Shown here: positions 62,878 to 64,000 of the stretch, in pieces | How positions within the stretch are numbered: position 1 is the first letter of the stretch | Layout of the letters: every line of letters starts with the position of its first letter | Source of the DNA: Planctomycetota bacterium | GTDB lineage: Bacteria; Planctomycetota; UBA1135 | Assembly: GCA_004295085.1 (NCBI GenBank) | Contig: SHNF01000002.1 | Location: 186,001 to 250,000 of the forward strand | Direction: 5' to 3' | Length of the DNA: 64,000 nucleotides | Made by a program: the position numbers and the translations under genes | Notes under the pieces: generated by a model | Database searches by the model: none | What the model saw: the letters and a program-made list of their open reading frames with translations, nothing else | What the model was told of the DNA's origin: nothing

Positions 62878-64000
62878 AGCTCAAGGCAGCAAAGCGCAGC
62901 ATTTTGCCGACCATCCCGGCAGCTTGCCCTGGCGCCAGAGTAGCAGTCGCTATGGCGTCCCCATTGGCATCGAGAACGCCTTCCGTGCTCGAGAAGAATC
63001 CGGGGGGGTTCATCAGCATCCGCCGAAACGCTGGCGAATCCACGAGTGGAATGTAAGTACCTCCGCGGGCCATTTCTCCAGGAGCATCTGCTGACGCCAA
63101 CAACCGCCAGCGCTCACCTGCCTCGGTGACAGGGAAGTCGAGGGTAAATGTCACCGTGCCTCCAGCACTAGAGTCTACCTCATGCGGAGAGACAGTCAAA
63201 TAGGAGTTAAGTTCATAGACAAAGACCGAGCCTGACTGAGAGCCGGTGTAGCTGCCGCCAAATGCGAAGCTTAAGAGATCGCTCAACCCGTCGCCATTGA
63301 TATCGGGCGCGCTTGCCACTGACCATCCAAGGAAGTCCGCGGCTGACTGACCGACGATCCGACTCAACAATCTTCCGTTAATGCCTGAGTATATGAATAG
63401 ACCACCCTGGCGCGTGACCCCACCATTTGGTGCGCCGACTACCACATCACCATATCCATCGCCGTTCACATCTCCTGCGGACCCTACGTCGTAGCCAAAG
63501 TAGTCATGGTCGACGGCATCGCCTTCTAGCTCGAACAGCAACGAACCGCCCGCACCAGAATACACGTATGCCTTACCGCTCCGCATAATAGGCTGCACCG
63601 AGGAAGCTCCTACGACGAAGTCGTTGACGCCATCACGGTCCAAATCCCCAACGTTTGCAACCGAACGTCCGAAGTCATCGTTCGTTTGAACATGAAACAG
63701 CCGATAAATCATAGAACCGTTGAGCCCTGAGAACACAATTACTGAGCCTCCCTGATACGAATCGGAAATGGCGAAATCGGGAACACCATCACCATTTACA
63801 TCACCAAGGCCATCTCCACTTCCAGCATTGATCGCGGTAGCCGTTCCGAGGATCAGTAGCTGTGCGCCTGTGCGACCGGAATAAACAAAGCTGGCGCCGC
63901 CGCCAGGAAAAAAGAGATCACTGTTCCCAGCACCGACCAGCACATCTTCAATAGCGTCGCCGTCTACGTCCCCTGCCCGGGCAACGAACTTACCAAACTC
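62816..64000 (-). CDS. FG-GAP repeat protein, module copy C (5' end beyond the window)
   Basis: The frame is open to the last base of the window, where it still reads FG-GAP sequence (GDVDGDAIEDVLVGAG). The visible 394 residues include about five blades and the tail ending LGSAGVRITIVP, close to copies A and B. The signal peptide and first blades should lie just outside. Whether a G8-type gene precedes it, as in copies A and B, cannot be seen. Confidence 0.85.
   Translation of the reverse strand, partial: EFGKFVARAGDVDGDAIEDVLVGAGNSDLFFPGGGASFVYSGRTGAQLLILGTATAINAGSGDGLGDVNGDGVPDFAISDSYQGGSVIVFSGLNGSMIYRLFHVQTNDDFGRSVANVGDLDRDGVNDFVVGASSVQPIMRSGKAYVYSGAGGSLLFELEGDAVDHDYFGYDVGSAGDVNGDGYGDVVVGAPNGGVTRQGGLFIYSGINGRLLSRIVGQSAADFLGWSVASAPDINGDGLSDLLSFAFGGSYTGSQSGSVFVYELNSYLTVSPHEVDSSAGGTVTFTLDFPVTEAGERWRLLASADAPGEMARGGTYIPLVDSPAFRRMLMNPPGFFSSTEGVLDANGDAIATATLAPGQAAGMVGKMLRFAALSYGLPQNPRLGSAGVRITIVP

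Overview
The window is high-GC (roughly 70% in the left three quarters, by eye) and reads as a chromosomal piece of a free-living Gram-negative bacterium. The best guess is a member of the Planctomycetota. Three ECF-type sigma factors fused to long carboxypeptidase-regulatory-like regions, several secreted FG-GAP, HAF and BNR repeat proteins with shared C-terminal tails, and sparse Shine-Dalgarno sites all point that way. The phylum is inferred from gene style only; there is no rRNA here.

Positions 1-47,600 look like ordinary backbone. It holds arsS (arsenosugar radical SAM enzyme), ribBA, a secreted HExxH metallopeptidase, a 2Fe-2S ferredoxin, an ORF6N-like gene, tilS, and a gap-pgk operon with a TolB-like protein. 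From 10 to 24 kb lie three giant membrane-anchored sigma factors on one strand, interleaved with two FG-GAP proteins, a thioesterase and a frameshifted HAF-repeat gene, with a truncated fourth sigma factor just upstream. Then come an araA/araB-like sugar isomerase-kinase pair, a lipoprotein, a short-chain dehydrogenase, a choice-of-anchor V-like protein, a CHRD protein, and a four-gene MacAB-like ABC export operon whose genes overlap by 4 nt. rpe, a BNR/sortilin-like protein, a second large metallopeptidase, accD, an rlmN-like gene, orn, a TrmJ-like gene, a lipoprotein-anchored 2-hydroxyacid dehydrogenase and tRNA-Asn follow.

Immediately after tRNA-Asn (47,528-47,603) and its terminator the character changes. 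GC falls, broken genes appear (ParB-domain, IS21, IS1634-type and IS66 TnpA fragments) and one intact IS21-family element (istA/istB) is present. This looks like a genomic island entered at the tRNA.

The most striking content is in the island. One module occurs three times on the minus strand: a secreted FG-GAP beta-propeller protein, then a small toxin-like protein (GGHALxKH near its N-terminus, GRSAFWDD, GTVVIRNP, GGTAFRP), then a 65-68 aa acidic helical protein that overlaps its stop codon. Copy A (48,631-53,857) is headed by a CEMIP/TMEM2-like G8 beta-helix protein. Copy B (58,131-61,813) is headed by a chimeric ORF joining a GHKL ATPase to the last ~220 residues of a G8-protein paralogue. 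Copy C (62,207 to beyond the window) is cut by the window end. I interpret it as a surface-protein-linked toxin/immunity cassette that has been duplicated and is partly decaying.

Other structure worth checking: two ~185-bp MITE-like elements with ~24-bp terminal inverted repeats, each abutting a stop codon; a REP-like 3'-end repeat (three copies); and a recurring TAxxxT box 6-9 nt before start codons, which suggests leaderless transcripts.
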